From the NCBI RefSeq assembly GCF_947179165.1, contig NC_077245.1, positions 38,805,286 through 38,869,285 on the forward strand: a stretch of DNA of 64,000 nt. The letters are read 5' to 3'. This DNA is from Solanum dulcamara. Its lineage: Eukaryota > Streptophyta > Magnoliopsida > Solanales > Solanaceae. This document shows positions 11,801 through 24,289 of the stretch, in pieces; position 1 is the stretch's first letter; each line of letters starts with the position of its first letter. Below the pieces are notes generated by a model. It saw only the letters and a program-made list of their open reading frames with translations, was not told the DNA's origin and did not search any database. Position numbers and translations under genes: made by a program.

Positions 11801-13006
11801 GATTGTTTCTACCGTCGAGCATTTCCACAATTTTTTTAAACTTCCAGCAGCCTAATAGGGGTGTAATTCACTCTATAATAACACCATAAAGTCCAAATTT
11901 AAAGGAGAAGCCTTACCTTACCCGAAATTGGCCAAAACTAGCCAAAATTGTGCCTCGGAACTTTTTCTAGCGCGACTTGAACGCCGTGGCTGCTTGCTGT
12001 CCGATTTTTGCTGCACCAAGCCATGATTTTATACTACTAATACTTCTATATCATCATGGTATATGCTAGATAATTAATTTACAGAACGAAATCGGGACAT
12101 ACCTTATTTTTTCCTCCAAGCCGTCACTATTTTCTCTCAACTTTAGGGTTTGCTTTATTTTGTTTGCTGCTGCAGTTTTGTGAGTAAAAACTGAATATAA
12201 ATCATGATATACATGTATATTGGTAGTCCTAGGAGGTGAAACATGTCAGACCCTAAGGGGGACACGTGTCCAGCCCCTATTGGGCCACCATATCTATGCA
12301 AGTAAGGAGAGGCTGCCACTTGGTAGTGGGGCCCACCTCCCCAAGCAGGTGGGTCACCTGCTTGCTTGAGGTGCTGCCAGGTGTCACTCCTCCATTGGCT
12401 ACCACGTGTCATCTTTTCCCCCTTCCTCGCGGGTTTGTAATCTCATCTTATTTTGAGAGCCTTTGTAATCCATGCTACGCAAGCTTGGTACATACTCCAA
12501 TAGCTTAAGTATGTAGGACTTCCAAGTTAATAGCTTACATAGGTAAATCAAGTCCAACGACTCATTACTTAGCCTTCAATTCCTTACGGATTCTTATGAC
12601 TCCATTTCCAACCTTCTCTACTATGGGGTATCATATTCTCCCTTTCTTAGAGTCGTTTGATAGTGTCGTAGCTATCTGTCTCACATGATAATGTCTAAGG
12701 AACTTATGAGACATTCCGAGTTTAAAAGTGTGGGGTGTAATAGGAACGTACGGCCCGATCCTTACATAGAAAAATATGCTGAGGTACGTTCGGCCTGATC
12801 CATATATATCATAATGTATATACGTGCACGTAAAATTCTGTAACATATAAAACATCCCTTAGATATCACCATAAAACATGTTCAAGAGCCCCTAGGTATA
12901 GGAGCTTACACATCCCAACACTATTCAACTTATAGTAGGCTCAAGAGTCGTAGTTTAACTACTTCAAGGACCTTATCATTCAGAAGTGGGTACAAGTCAT
13001 GAGTTA

Positions 13007-13127
13007 TGTCACGACCTAACCCCGTAGGCCGCGACTGGGGTCCGACCTGGACCCTCGTATACATGTTTATTAGCTGTGGCCAAGTCAAACTGTAAATAAC
13101 ACAATACTATGCAACATAACCCTATTG
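13007..13127 (-). repeat. LTR end fragment at the outer edge of A1
   Basis: It starts TGTCACGACCT, the reversed 3' end of an LTR, preceded by AGTTA (13002-13006). After about 120 bp the LTR sequence breaks off near 13127 and joins directly to type A internal sequence. The rest of the 3' LTR and the 3' part of the internal region are deleted. Confidence 0.8.
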
Positions 13128-14583
13128 GTAGTCGTTGTAACTTTTGATTAAACAACAATTGTATTCTGACAATGATTGTCCATGGTTCTCTCGAAGTAGT
13201 AGCTTTACCTCAACCTATGTCCTTTGTTTCTTGGGGTGATTGTAGGTTGTACCATCTATTTCTTAAGTTCACCATCTTTGTCTCTTAAGAGTTCCATTAT
13301 TTTTGGGGCGATGTTATGTGCACGTATCATTCCTTTATACCTTGTGCCTCTTGTCCTAACTGTGTACCAGACATAGGCTTTTAACTTAGTCCACCTACCA
13401 AGTGTACCCTACTAGCGGTCTTACTTCATCCCTGTATTATTGTACTACACCTTTAACTCTCCCTTACGTATCCCCCATTTAGTTCATACTCATATTCAAT
13501 TCATGACATCTCTATGGGGTGCTTTTGTTAGCATTTCTTCCTCCAGTTAGTTGGTGGAGAACTAATAAATGGTTATCGTAAACTATTTTCCAACCACCGT
13601 TAGAAGAAAACTAGAATCCTTTAAACATCACAGTGCTTCTTAACACTTGACCTACATAGTCTCCTTCTGAATTTATCCTCGAGTTATGAACAACTTATCT
13701 AGTTTACAGCTAGCAGTTGGGGCTTAGTACTTTTCAAAAAGAGTGAAACTCAATCGTAGGACATCTTATCCTACAACCTGAGCTTTTTTTTTTCTTCTTC
13801 TTTTTGGTCCTACAGCACAAATACGACTGGAGGTACCGTAGTCTAAACTTTACTGCTCAGGAAGGCTTTTGTTTCTCTAAAACAAAATTCTCCAAGTAGA
13901 AATGGTGCCCTTTATCGACGACGTGAAGGGTACCTCTTACAGCTTTAGTGAAACATAATAGGGGTACTTGGTATAAATTTCCAAGACATCTTAAGAATCT
14001 ATGTTTCCTTCCCATTTCTTGTCCTGGGAAAATTTTGGCAGAGTTTCCTCTATATTTCTTACTCATCCCAAACCTGCACGCAGAAAATACCAATAATGCC
14101 TCACAGGGCCAACACATATATATATATATATTCATATCATATCACAGCCACACAGGGCTTTCAATATCAATAATAATAAAAAAAGATAATGGACTTACCT
14201 CGTATGTCAAACTTCGAACTGCGTTTGTTGCCCTTCCCTGTCTACTTTCCTTTCAGGTTTTGCCTTTACATTACAATCATATGTCAATACCTTACCCAAA
14301 AGATATCTCTCATGCCTTTACTTACCTGCGTGCTTCGTAACTTCCCCTGTCATCAATTACTTCCTTCTGTTGATGTCGTCCTTCTGCTAAAAGCCAAGGT
14401 TAGCATAAGAAATTGTCCTATGACTCACATCTATAGCACGATCTCAGATATAAAAGAAAGGTAACATCCTAAATGTCCTGTAACTTCTTCTTTATGGATA
14501 TGGCGTGCAACACATTGATAATCAAGACTTTACTAGACATGGTCTGTAGACAATCCAAGGACGAATTGCTCTGATACCACTTC
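13128..14583 (-). mobile_element. Type A internal region, 5' part only (A1)
   Basis: Matches the PBS-proximal part of the other type A internals (compare 26885-28366). It contains the leader with donor-like and acceptor-like sites (14070-14320) and the upstream A-specific sequence, but neither the 5S-derived block nor integrase. The left end is a deletion junction at 13127 where GGTAGTCGTTG-type sequence begins. The open frames of 90-130 codons here run in the AT-rich leader, recur in the copy at 27972, and show no known domain; I do not call them genes. Confidence 0.75.
14568..14579 (-). other. Primer binding site, element A1
   Basis: The minus strand reads TGGTATCAGAGC, abutting the LTR that begins at 14584. 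It shows that this LTR acted as the 5' LTR for the A1 internal region. Confidence 0.9.
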
Positions 14584-17500
14584 TATGACTACCCAACCCC
14601 GTAGGCCGTGACTGGAATCTGACCTGGACCCCCGTATACATGTTTATCAGCTGTGGCCAAGTCGAACTGTAAATAACACAATACTATGCAACATAACCAT
14701 ATTGGGTGATAACATTTTCATAAACCTGTAGCCTCTTTCATTTGTATCACATCATGAAAGGGCACGCAAACCGACAAGGCTGCTTTAACATAATAATATA
14801 TACCATACATCATGTAGACCCAGCTGAACCAAACTGACATATACAACCCATATATACATGTCCGCAGACCTCTAAAAATATTAATAACATATGGTGGGAT
14901 AGGGCCCCCGCCGTACCCCTGAATAGACAAAACAATTTTATACATCAGTGGTCAATACCAAAAACTAGGCTCTGATACAATGAAGCCTCTTCCAGCTAAG
15001 CTGAACGGGATCCTAAGATGAAAGACTCCTAAAACCTGTATCTGTACCTGCGGGCATGAAATACAGCCCCCCCAAAGAAAGGAGGGTCAGTACGATATAT
15101 GTACTGAGTATGTAAAACATAACATAGCATAACTAAGATAGGGAAGTAGGGGACAAATATATCATAAAAGAAACCTCGATACCTGTACTCTATAAATCAT
15201 AAAAACATCCATGTTCAAATTATACCATATAGCCGGCCCTATCACGGATCCGGTGAATACATCTGTAAAATCATCATAGACCCAGTGCCATCACGACCTT
15301 ATTATAACAGATCATCATATATATACATACATAACCCAACCCTCTAGTGAAGGGCGGTGAACAATGTAGTGAATTGCATGAATCTGATAACTAGTCTGGG
15401 ACTCGGAGAAGAAGTGTGATAGTATACACGAGTAGAGTAGTGAGTAACCATATGTAATTTAAATCATTATCAGAGACTCAACAGAATAAGAAAGTTAAGC
15501 TTTTGCCTGAGGACCCGAGTAGTAGTGTAATCATCTCGAGTGTCCTCTAAATGCTATTATGGGTTGTCTCAATTGTAATCTCGGGGACCCTAGACATGTA
15601 TTAACATAGGGCCAAATCATTTATGGAATCAAAAAACTTGGTGTCATATAGTCTTTAAGACTTGGAGCCTGTACATTCATTAACACCTTAATACATAAAA
15701 GTTTCTAGGGAACTAGTTCAACTATTACAAGAGTTCGATATTCAAAAGTAAATAGGAGATGTTTAAGAATGGAGTTACCCCGGAGCTCATATCATACTTC
15801 ACTTAAAACTAAGACATGCCAGAAAAGAAAGAGGGTAAGCTCTACATAGTCTGTACCTCCTTTTATGTGGTCATCCTGTACATATTTCGTATCCGGCCCA
15901 TCCTGGGGCTTGATGAACAACTATGGCATCATAGTCTCATTTTCATACCAAGTACATATCAAGAGAAGGGAGAGATAGCTTTCCACGCACTACTTTTTGA
16001 CACGTAGAAGCCTCAACAGACAATACTCAATTCTTACAGAAGTTCTAATACTAAGCATTAGATAGGGGTTATAAGGTGTACTTGGAGTTCTGGAAATGGA
16101 ATTATCCCCTCATTTCACATACCATTTACTTAAGGCTAAGGCATGCCAAAAGGGAAGAAAGACAATTTTACATACTTATTCCAAAAACATGCCAAGAGAA
16201 AGGTTCACATACCTCGTACGGGTTACTCTTTTCCACGTTCGCCTCGTCGTCCTTTGAACCTATTCAACACATAAGTAATACGAATATCAACAACTCTTGA
16301 CTTTCCAGCACCTTAAGTTACACCCTAGTAGTCATGTAATCTATTTCTTTGTTCATCTCCTCGACTAGTCCTTTAATTAGTTAGGGCGTTAACGAAAATT
16401 GGGCAGCACCTCCCCTATAATGTGCCCTATCCGAATTTCCAATTTCATTCCTAATACCTACAGCCAACCAACAACAACAACCTTCAGAATATGTTTAAGC
16501 AATTAAAGTTAACAATATACAACATAAACTCCAAACGACTCGCTCAAAACTACGATACCAAAATAAGGTTTCTAGTTTCCGTTTTGCAAAACCTTTAACC
16601 GAACGAAGCGGGGGGTCGTGTGGCTGAAAACAGAAGCTCCCCCACCTCCTTTAGAACACTCTTAGTCCCTGAAACACACCACCACACCACCACCAGCATC
16701 CCCCACACGCATAACGCCTCATTTTGACGACAATTTAACTATAACGATTCCAATTTAGTTTATTTCGGACGTTGAGCATTTCCACAATTTTTCTTAAACA
16801 TAAAGCAGCCTTAAAGGTGTGTAATACACCCTATAACAACACCATAAACTTCAAATTAGAAGGGAACACCTTACCTTACCCGAAATTTGTCAAAATTCAC
16901 CAAAATTGCGCTCTAGAGCGCTTTAAATGCAGTGGCTGCTTGCTTTCCGTTTTAAGCTTCACCAAGCCATGATTTTATACTACTAATACCTTCATATCAT
17001 TGTGTTATACTCTAGATAATTAATTTACGGACAGAAATTGGGACTTACCTTATTTTTTCCTCCAAGCCTTCACTATTTTCTCTCAACTTTAGGGTTTGTT
17101 TTCTTTTATTTGCTGCTAAAGTTTTGGAGTATAAACTGAATCTAAGTCATGATATACATGTATATTGGTGGTCCTACGAGGCGACACGTGTCAACCCCTA
17201 AGGGGCACACGTGTCCAGCCCCTATTGGGCCACTGTATCTATGAAAGCAAGGAGAGGCTGCTGTCACAACCCAACCCCATAGGCTGTGACTGGAGTCCGA
17301 TCTGAACCCCCGTATATAAGTCTATCAGCTGTGGTCAAGTCGAACTATAGACATGCAATGCATATAAATCAAATGTAGTCGAACCGGACTACAAACAACA
17401 CAATGTCATGCATTAGAGCCCTATTAGGCGATAACATTTTTATAAACCTGTAGCCTCTTTCGTTTGTATCACCTCATGAAAGGGCACGCAAGCCGACAAG

Positions 17501-20500
17501 GTTTCCATAACATAATAACATATATCATACATCACGTAGACCCAGCTGAATCAAAATGACATACACAACCTACATATACATGTCTGCAGACCTCTAACAA
17601 TATCAATAACAACATATGGCGGGACAGGGCCCCTGCCGTACCCCTGAATAACAATATAATACTATACATCAACGATCAGTGCCAAAAACTAGGCTCCGAC
17701 ACAATGGAGCCTCTTCCAGCCGAGCTGAGCGGGAGCCTAAGATGACGGACTCCCAAAACCTGTATTTGTACCTGCGGGCATGAAACACAGCCCCCTGAGA
17801 AAAAGAGGTTAGTACGACATATGTACTGAGTATGTAAATGTCAGGACCCAACCCTATAGGCCGCGACTGGGGTTCGACTTGGACCCCTTTATACATATCT
17901 ATCAGCTACCCTTAAGTTGAACCGTGTGTGATGTGATACTATATACAAACCCCAATGGGTCAAAATCTTTTTTTTTAGGAACCTGTAGCCTCATTCACCT
18001 ATATCATAACAGGAAAGGGCACGCGAGCCGACGAGGCTGTCATACCACGAAAATATTTGTAATACGTCGTATGAGCACAACTGAAGCAAACTTACAAATA
18101 ACCCACATACACATATCTACAGACCTCTAAGAGTAATAACTGTATCATATGGCGGGATAGGGCCCCGGTCGTACTCCTAAATAAATAAAAATATACATCA
18201 ATGACCAACATAGACAATAAGGCTCCAGAACAGCAGAGCACATCCAATATAGCTGAGTGGAAACCCTAAGCTAACGGATCTCCAACATGAACATCTGTAC
18301 CTGCGGACATGAAACGCAGCCCCCCAGAGAATAGGGGGTCAGTACGACATATGTACTGATTATATAAAGCATAACATATCATAACTGAAACAACAACTGA
18401 AATAGGGATACATAAAACATGTATAACAGTTAACAGATTACTGTACCTGTAGCTTAGGATATGCAGTCATATACCTTATCATACCCTGTACCCGGCCCTC
18501 TAGTGAACTTGGTATCATAATCATTTCATCATAATCATGTGTCGTCATATCATCATGTTTATTATTTTATCATGTCATCGTATGTGGCATTATATCATCG
18601 TATATGGCATAATCTCATATGTCATCACAATATATCCGGTCCACTCTAGGGCTCGGGGTCACAAATATATCCCTATATTTTCATATGCATGCCTACATAA
18701 AGTATCCGACCCTTTAGTGAGGGACTCGATGAAAGATTAGTGTATGTCTATAGCGTACCATCATCATACAGTAAAATACACCGAGGAACGTTCGGCCCAA
18801 TCCATAATTTAAAACAATGTCGAAGAACATACGGCTCAATCCACATTTTCCATTATATCATCACATATATATCCAGCCCGGGACGCGGTGACGAGCATCA
18901 TCACATATGGCATCATCGTATGCTTCACTTCATCGTATAAGGTACCTCATCCTCGTATACTTCTACATATATATAGCTGGCCCAGGACTCGGTGAACGAA
19001 TAGTAAAACTAGGCACGACCGTATTCTCGGCCCTCTTATGGGACTCGAAGGAAGATGGGATACAGGGTGCTCGAGTAGAGTAGTGATAAACTATATGCAA
19101 CTAAGTCATCATTTGAGACTCAATGAAACTGTCAAGTGAATCATCATCTGAAGATCAGAGTAGTAATTGTCTTAACTATCTTCTAAACATCGTTACGGAG
19201 CATATCAACTGGAGTTTCAAGAATCATAGACGTGTATCGAGACAAGGTTAAACAGCTTATGGAAGTAGAGACATTTGTCATCGCAGAGACTTTAGGAATA
19301 TGAGCTAACATATTCAAGTATTATTCAGCAGATAGGAGACATGAGGGTAGTTCAACTATTTTAAGAATTCTAATACCAAGTGGTAAATAAAAGTCACAAG
19401 TTATACCTAGAGCTTATAACTGGAACTACCTCCACCTCATATCATATGCTATTACATTTATACTTAAGACCTTCCAAAAGGAAGAACATACAGGCTCTAC
19501 ATATACTACTATTCATGATCTAGCAGCCTTAAAAGACAATAACTCAACTATTACAGGCGTCTTAACATCACAAAGTGAATAAAGTTTATGAATTACACCT
19601 GGAGTTTCAAGAGTAGAATTATCCTCATATTTCATATACAAACCATTCATAACTTATACCTAAGATATGCCAACAGAAAAGAAGAATAACTCTACATACC
19701 TGTTATGGGTTAGTCTTTGTCCCGGTCGCCTTATCATCCCGTGAACCTAGGTAACATGAAATTAATACGAGCATCAACATATTTAGACCTTTCAGCGCCT
19801 TACATTACTTATGAGTACTCATAAACCCCATTCCCTCGCTCGCCTTCTCGACTAGTTCCTTAACTAGTTAAGGCGTTAACGAAAATCGGACAGCACCTCC
19901 CCTATAATGTGCCCTATCCGAATTCTCACTCACATACCTAATACCTACAGACAACCAAAAACATAACCAGAAGCTCGTATATATAGAAAACGTTGCAATA
20001 TTATACATTACAACCTTCGAACTACTCACTCAAAATTACGATATCCAAAATAGGGTTTCTAGTTTCTATTTTGCGAAACCTTTAACCGTATGAAGCGTGG
20101 AGTCGTGTGGATGAAACCAGAAGCTTCCACACCTATTTTAGAGCACATTTATATCCTTCAAAACACACCACCCAACCAGCAGCAGCCTCCAAACATACCA
20201 CCCTCACTTCGACTACAATTTAACTACGACGTCTTCAATTTAGATTGTTTCTTTCGCTGAGCATCCACACGATTTTTTTCATACTTCCAGCAGTATAAAA
20301 GGTACATAATACACTCCATAACAACCCCATAAATTCCAAATTTAAAGGAGAAACCTTACCTTACCCGAAATTGGCCAAAACTAGCCAAAATCGTGCCTCG
20401 GAAACCTCTTTAGCGCGCTGAAACTGTGTGGACTGGTTGCTGTCCGTTTTGGCTGCACCAAGCCATGATTTTATACTTATAATACCTCCATATCATCGTG

Positions 20501-20649
20501 GTATATGCTAGATAATTAATTTATGGAACAAAATTGGGACTTACCTCTGTTTTTCCTCCTAGCCGTCTCTAGTTTCTCTCTAAACTAGGGTTTTGTTCTT
20601 GAGTTTTTGCTGAAGTTTAATGGATCAGAACTGAAGTATAAGACACATA

Positions 20650-20930
20650 TACATGTATATATGTGGTCCTAGGAGGTTACATGTGTCATCCCCATATGGT
20701 GACACGTGTCCAGCCCCTATTGGCCACCGTATCCATGCATTGAAGGAGGGCTGCCACGTGGCAGTGGGGCCCACCTCCCCCAAGCAGGTGGGTCACCTAC
20801 TTGACCCCAAGAAGGTGGGTCACCTGATTGACCCCAAGAAGGTGGGTCACCTGCTTGACCCCAAGAAGGTGGGTCACCTGCTTGCTTGAGGATCTGCCAC
20901 GTGTCATTCCTTCATTGGTTGCCACGTGTC
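20650..20930 (-). promoter_or_regulatory. G-box-rich LTR promoter with four CACGTG motifs
   Basis: CACGTG occurs at about 20703, 20755, 20898 and 20923, mostly within the palindromes TGCCACGTGGCA and GACACGTGTC. On the minus strand these lie upstream of an AT-rich TATATACATGTATAT tract at about 20645-20665. CACGTG is the core of plant G-box/ABRE elements bound by bZIP and bHLH factors. The function is inferred. Confidence 0.5.
20779..20888. repeat. 27-bp hairpin minisatellite, four units
   Basis: Four tandem 27-bp units share AGGTGGGTCACCT, separated by TTGACCCCAAGA. Other LTRs carry one to four units, so the array varies in length between copies. It lies between two groups of G-boxes. Confidence 0.9.
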
Positions 20931-23900
20931 GTCTTTTCCCCTTCCTCATGGGTTCGTAATCTCGTCTTATTTGAAGAGCCTATGTAATCCGTGCTACATA
21001 AGCTTGGTATGTCCTCAAGTAGCTCAAGTATATAGGACTTCTAAGTTAGTAGCTTACGTAGGTAAATCGAGTTCTATGACTCATTACTTGGCCTCCAATT
21101 CCTTCCGGATTCTTATGACTCTATTTCCCACCTTCTCTACTATGGGGTATCACATTCTCCCTTTCTTAGAGTCGTTTGATAGTGTCGTAGCTTATCCAAC
21201 TCACATAATAATGTCTAAGGAACTTAAGAGACATTCTGAGCCCGAGAGTATGGGGTGCAACAGTAAAATATAACACAATACGACTAGAGGCATATCTGAA
21301 ATAGAGACGCAAGGGATAAAATATCAAATCGGAAATCTGTACCTGGGGAAGTAAAATCATGCATGCTCAATTTTTACAATATATCCGGCCCTATCAAGGA
21401 TCCGGTGAATCATATCTGTCAAACCATCATGGCCCTAGTGCCATCACCACCTTATTACAACACATCATCATATATATATAAACTATTCCTGGCCCTCTAG
21501 TGAGGGCGCGATGAATAATACAGTGAGTGGGGCACAATTACTATTCTCTGCCTGAGCACGATGAAAGAAATGTTATAGTATACACGAGTAGAGTAGTGAG
21601 AAACAAAACACCGTTTAAATTATTATTGGAGACTCAATGAAGTCATCAGGTGAATCATCCCTGGAGATCAGGGCAGAAAGTATCTGACGTATACCCTCTA
21701 AATGTCACTAAGGACTATGTAAAAGGGAGCTTTGGAAATCTTAGACATATACCAGTATGAAATATCTTATAGCAGTTCGAGCGTTGGTTATCTCAGAGCC
21801 TTTCATTTTTTAAAAAAAGAGCTTAGTCGAATCAATCGTTATACAGTCATATAGAAGACTCGAGGAGTAGGAGTTTAACTACTTTAAAAGTCTTAACATT
21901 TAGAAGTGATCAAGAGTCCTGAAGTCATATTCAGAACCTAAGAGTGAAGTTGCCCCGAAGCTTTCATCATCCATAGCTTACATCTAAGACATACCAAAAG
22001 GAAGATAAAAGATAGGCTTTACATACCTATGTTAAAACCATGCCAAGAGAGAGCTTCACATACCTCTTATGAGTTACTCTTTATCCGGTTCGCCTCATCG
22101 TCCTTTGAACCTATTCAACATGAAACTAATACGAATATCAACCACTCTTAGCTTTCCAGCATCTTAGGTTGCACCTTAGTATTCATGGAATCTATTTCCT
22201 TGTTCGTCTCCTCGACTAGTTTTTTAATTAGTTAAGGCGTTGGCGTTTACGAAAATTGGGCAGCACCTCCCCTATAATGTGCCCTATCCAAATTTCCAAT
22301 TACATCCCTAAAAACTGCAGCCAACCAACAACAACAACCTACAACATACGTTTAATCAATTCACAACAACAATATACAACATAAACTCCAAACGACTCGC
22401 TCAGAATTACGATATCAAAATAGGGTGTCTAGCCTTTATTTTGTAACACCTTTAATTCTACGAAAGGAGGGGTCGTGTGGCTGCAACCAACAACACCCAA
22501 CCCTCTTTTAGAATACATTTAGGCCCCGCAACACACCCCTCACACCTGCAACAGTACACCACAAGCACAACCCTTTTCACATATCCAGCTACTTAAACAA
22601 CATATAATACACTTCTTAACAATACCATAAACTCCAAATCGAAAGAAAAGGTTTCACCTTACCCGAAATTGGCCAAACTCACCCAAAACTCACTGCGGAA
22701 ACTCTTCTAACGCAATTTAATCATCGTGGCTGCTTGCTATACGTTTGGTGTTGATTCAAACCATAAATTCACATAATTAACACCTTCATAACATGTCCAA
22801 ACCCTTACCAAAATGTGGGAGAAGAGAATCAAGCCATACCTTGTCTAAAACCTGCAAAAACTAGCTTCGAAAGTTCACTAACGCGCTGAAAAGTAGTGGG
22901 CTGTTTATGTCCCTTCTTCGCTGCCCCAAAAATGGATTTTTTTATTAAACATAGTCATATCCCCATCGGATACCTTAACTAATTAATTCACGAAACGAAA
23001 TTGGGACTTATATTATTTTTCCTCCTAGGCCGCCACTCTTTTCTCTCCAAACTAGGGCTTTGCTATTCTTTTTTTGATTGCTAAAGTTTAAGGAACATAA
23101 CAGCCTCTTAGTCATCAATATACCTATATATACACCTTTTTAGAAGGTGCCACATGGCATTCCCTCAGGGGTGACACATGGAAGCCCCCTAGGATACCAC
23201 CTAAGCTCATGCGGCCTATCACACGCTGCCACGTGGAAGTGGGGTCTACCGCTAAGCAGGTAGATGCATCACCTACTTGCTTGTCACTTGATTGCTTCGC
23301 TTTTGTAAGTTCGAAAATTAGTTTTTGCTCCCTCTTGTAGGTTCGTCATCTCGTGTCATTTTAAGAGACTATGTAATCCGTGCTACGTAAGCTTGGTATG
23401 TCCTTAAGTAGCTCAAGTGTATAAGCCTTCTAAATTAGTAGCTTACGTAGGTAAATTGAGTTCTACGACTCATTGCTTGTTCTCCAATTCCTTCCAGATT
23501 CTTATGATTCTATCTCCAACCTTCTTTACTGTGGGGTATCATATTCTCCCTTCCTTAGAGTTGTTTGATACTGTCATAGCTTATCCGGCTCACATGATAA
23601 TATCTAAGGAACTTAAGAGACATTCTGAGTTTAAAAATGTGGGGTGTAATAGCTGCCATGTGGCAATGGAGCCCACTTTCCCTAAGTAGGTGGGTCACTT
23701 GCTTGCTTGAAGTGCTGCCACGTGTCTCTCCTCCATTGGCTTCCATATGTCATTTTTTCCCCTTCCTCATGGGTTCGTAATCTCATCTTATTTGAAGAGG
23801 CTATGTAATCCATGCTACGTAAGCTTGTACGTACTCCAATAGCTTAAGTATGTAAGGCTTCTAAGTTAGTAGCTTATGTAGGTAAATCGAGTTCTACGAC

Positions 23901-24083
23901 CCATTACTTGGCCTCCAACTCCTTCCGACTTCTCTTGACCCTATTTCCAACCTTCCCTCCTATAGGGTATCACATTCTCCCCTTCATAGAGTCGTTTGAT
24001 AGTTTCTGGATAGTAGGGGTCTCATGGCCACTTTCAAGAAGACTAGGAACACGTTTCAAGGTTCAAAAGTGCAGGGTGTAACA

Positions 24084-24099
24084 TCCTTCCCCTCTTTAG
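24084..24099 (-). other. Polypurine tract of element A2
   Basis: The minus strand carries a purine run of the AAAGAGGGGAAGGA type immediately before the LTR start. A conserved CGGGGACGAATGTTCT-like motif lies just upstream, as at 62828-62846. Confidence 0.85.
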
Positions 24100-24289
24100 A
24101 ACATTCGTCCCCGAATATTAAACAAAACTTCCCTGAACTTTATACAGAGTATAGGGAGATTCTTTGCTATTTCCATAACACATACTCCCATCTAAGTACT
24201 TAATATACGAGTTTCAGGAGTTGGGGTTACTTGTAGACATCGGAAATAGGTGTGAATACTTGTGTTTCATGTTCTCTTTGGCTTCCCAG

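Larger units (their letters stand above)
6917..12742 (-). repeat. Solo LTR nested in B1's 5' LTR, itself interrupted
   Basis: It starts TGTCATGACTC and ends GGGGTGTAATA, the terminal CA having decayed to TA. Flanking 5-mers are AGAAC (6912-6916) and GGAAC (12743-12747), a target duplication with one mismatch. Without the 3.06-kb insertion at 8182-11238 it is about 2.76 kb long. Host repeat sequence (the GGCCCGATCC array) continues on both sides, so no internal region is attached: this is a solo LTR. Confidence 0.85.
5954..13006 (-). repeat. 5' LTR of element B1, split by a solo LTR
   Basis: The LTR begins at 5954 (TGTCATGATCC, reverse of the LTR end). It runs to 6916, is interrupted by the solo LTR at 6917-12742, and resumes at 12743-13006. 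At 13007 another element is inserted. The remaining part of this LTR is not found in simple continuity. The first part carries an exact 40-bp tandem array (6669-6911). No coding content is supported. Confidence 0.75.
17834..21267 (-). mobile_element. Solo LTR with perfect target duplication GTAAA, nested two deep
   Basis: LTR 17839-21262 (3424 bp, TGTCAGGACCC to GGGGTGCAACA) is flanked by GTAAA at 17834-17838 and 21263-21267. It is a B-type LTR (it has the ATCGTATATGGCAT segments near 18540-18620) inserted in an A-type solo LTR, which is itself inside the shared LTR. It is therefore the youngest member of that stack. Confidence 0.93.
17257..23656 (-). mobile_element. Solo LTR with perfect target duplication GCTGC
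   Basis: LTR 17262-23651 begins TGTCACAACCC and ends GGGGTGTAATA (terminal CA decayed to TA). It is flanked by GCTGC at 17257-17261 and 23652-23656. The host motif GCTGCCA-TGTGGCA joins across it. Excluding the LTR nested in it (17839-21262) it is about 3.0 kb. Confidence 0.92.
14584..24083 (-). repeat. LTR shared by internal regions A1 and A2, with nested solo LTRs
   Basis: The left end (TATGACTACCC, a decayed TGTCACGACCC) abuts the PBS of A1. The right end (CAGGGTGTAACA at 24083) abuts the purine tract of A2. One LTR therefore serves as 5' LTR of A1 and 3' LTR of A2. Its own sequence is 14584-17261 plus 23652-24083, about 3.1 kb; the rest is the nested solo LTR at 17262-23651. Small open frames are LTR noise. 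Confidence 0.85.
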
